64,000 nucleotides of DNA. Source: Granulicella cerasi. GTDB lineage: Bacteria > Acidobacteriota > Terriglobia > Terriglobales > Acidobacteriaceae. This document shows positions 63,983 through 64,000 of this stretch, in pieces. The stretch spans positions 186,001 through 250,000 of the forward strand of contig NZ_JAGSYD010000002.1 of the NCBI RefSeq assembly GCF_025685575.1, read 5' to 3'. The translations under genes and the position numbers were made by a program. The notes under the pieces are model-generated. The model did no database searches, was not told the DNA's origin, and saw nothing but the letters and a program-made list of their open reading frames with translations. Position 1 is the first letter of the stretch. Each line of letters opens with the position of its first letter.

Positions 63983-64000
63983 ATGCGACACAACTCCCCA

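Overview
The window is chromosomal DNA of high GC content, densely coding on both strands, with no rRNA, phage or IS transposase visible. Gene content and protein style point to an Acidobacteriota bacterium of the Terriglobia/Acidobacteriaceae type (Granulicella, Terriglobus and Edaphobacter relatives). Signs are the CcmF/CcmH cytochrome c assembly pair, a Ser/Thr kinase with TPR repeats, a bcsQ-bcsAB-bcsZ-bcsC cellulose locus, a DUF4254/GT9/HldE lipopolysaccharide set, and many short dispersed repeats between genes. The assignment is inferred from family content; I could not run a marker-gene search.

Layout. 1-9 kb: end of a glycine-rich protein, Ser/Thr kinase, lone receiver protein, ccmF-ccmH, a hypothetical protein, a secreted serine-rich TPR protein, a SET-domain protein and a tiny His/Tyr-rich secreted peptide. 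9-16 kb: YecD-like hydrolase divergent from a TetR regulator, the dnaX-ybaB-recR replication/repair operon, a Tat-exported metallophosphatase and a secreted GH5 glycosidase. 16-33 kb: lower glycolysis genes in several units (gpmI, eno, gapA, pgk, tpiA) interspersed with a LytS-type kinase, ribA, a nitroreductase, a MarR/MFS efflux pair with a striking shared operator, an osmoprotectant-type ABC transporter, a P-loop kinase and RidA. 32-45 kb: lepB, a class A beta-lactamase-like enzyme, murQ, an AT-rich foreign-looking gene, a frameshifted membrane protein, murA, a decayed ORF, pepA, argS and two polytopic membrane proteins. 45.6-59.7 kb: one large minus-strand cellulose locus, transcribed bcsQ-like, bcsA-bcsB fusion, bcsZ, bcsC. 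59.8-64 kb: tRNA-Lys(TTT), hldE, GT9 transferase, DUF4254 protein and a TPR protein.

How the genes work together. The cellulose genes form a full synthesis-export machine: a c-di-GMP-responsive PilZ synthase fused to its periplasmic partner, a GH8 hydrolase, and an outer-membrane TPR/beta-barrel exporter with an unusually long disordered linker. A strong intrinsic terminator after bcsAB probably lowers expression of the last two genes. hldE and the GT9 enzyme overlap and act in heptose/LPS core synthesis. dnaX, ybaB and recR are tightly coupled.

The least expected structure lies between and inside genes. One dispersed family of CTCACGACTC/CTCGCGACTC-like sequence occurs at six sites. In at least two of them it is translated in frame, and it probably shaped the N termini of others. 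A second family is a CCCAYGTCTC-loop-GAGACRTGGG palindrome with a shared downstream flank, present three times. No CRISPR array or clear novel defence system was seen.
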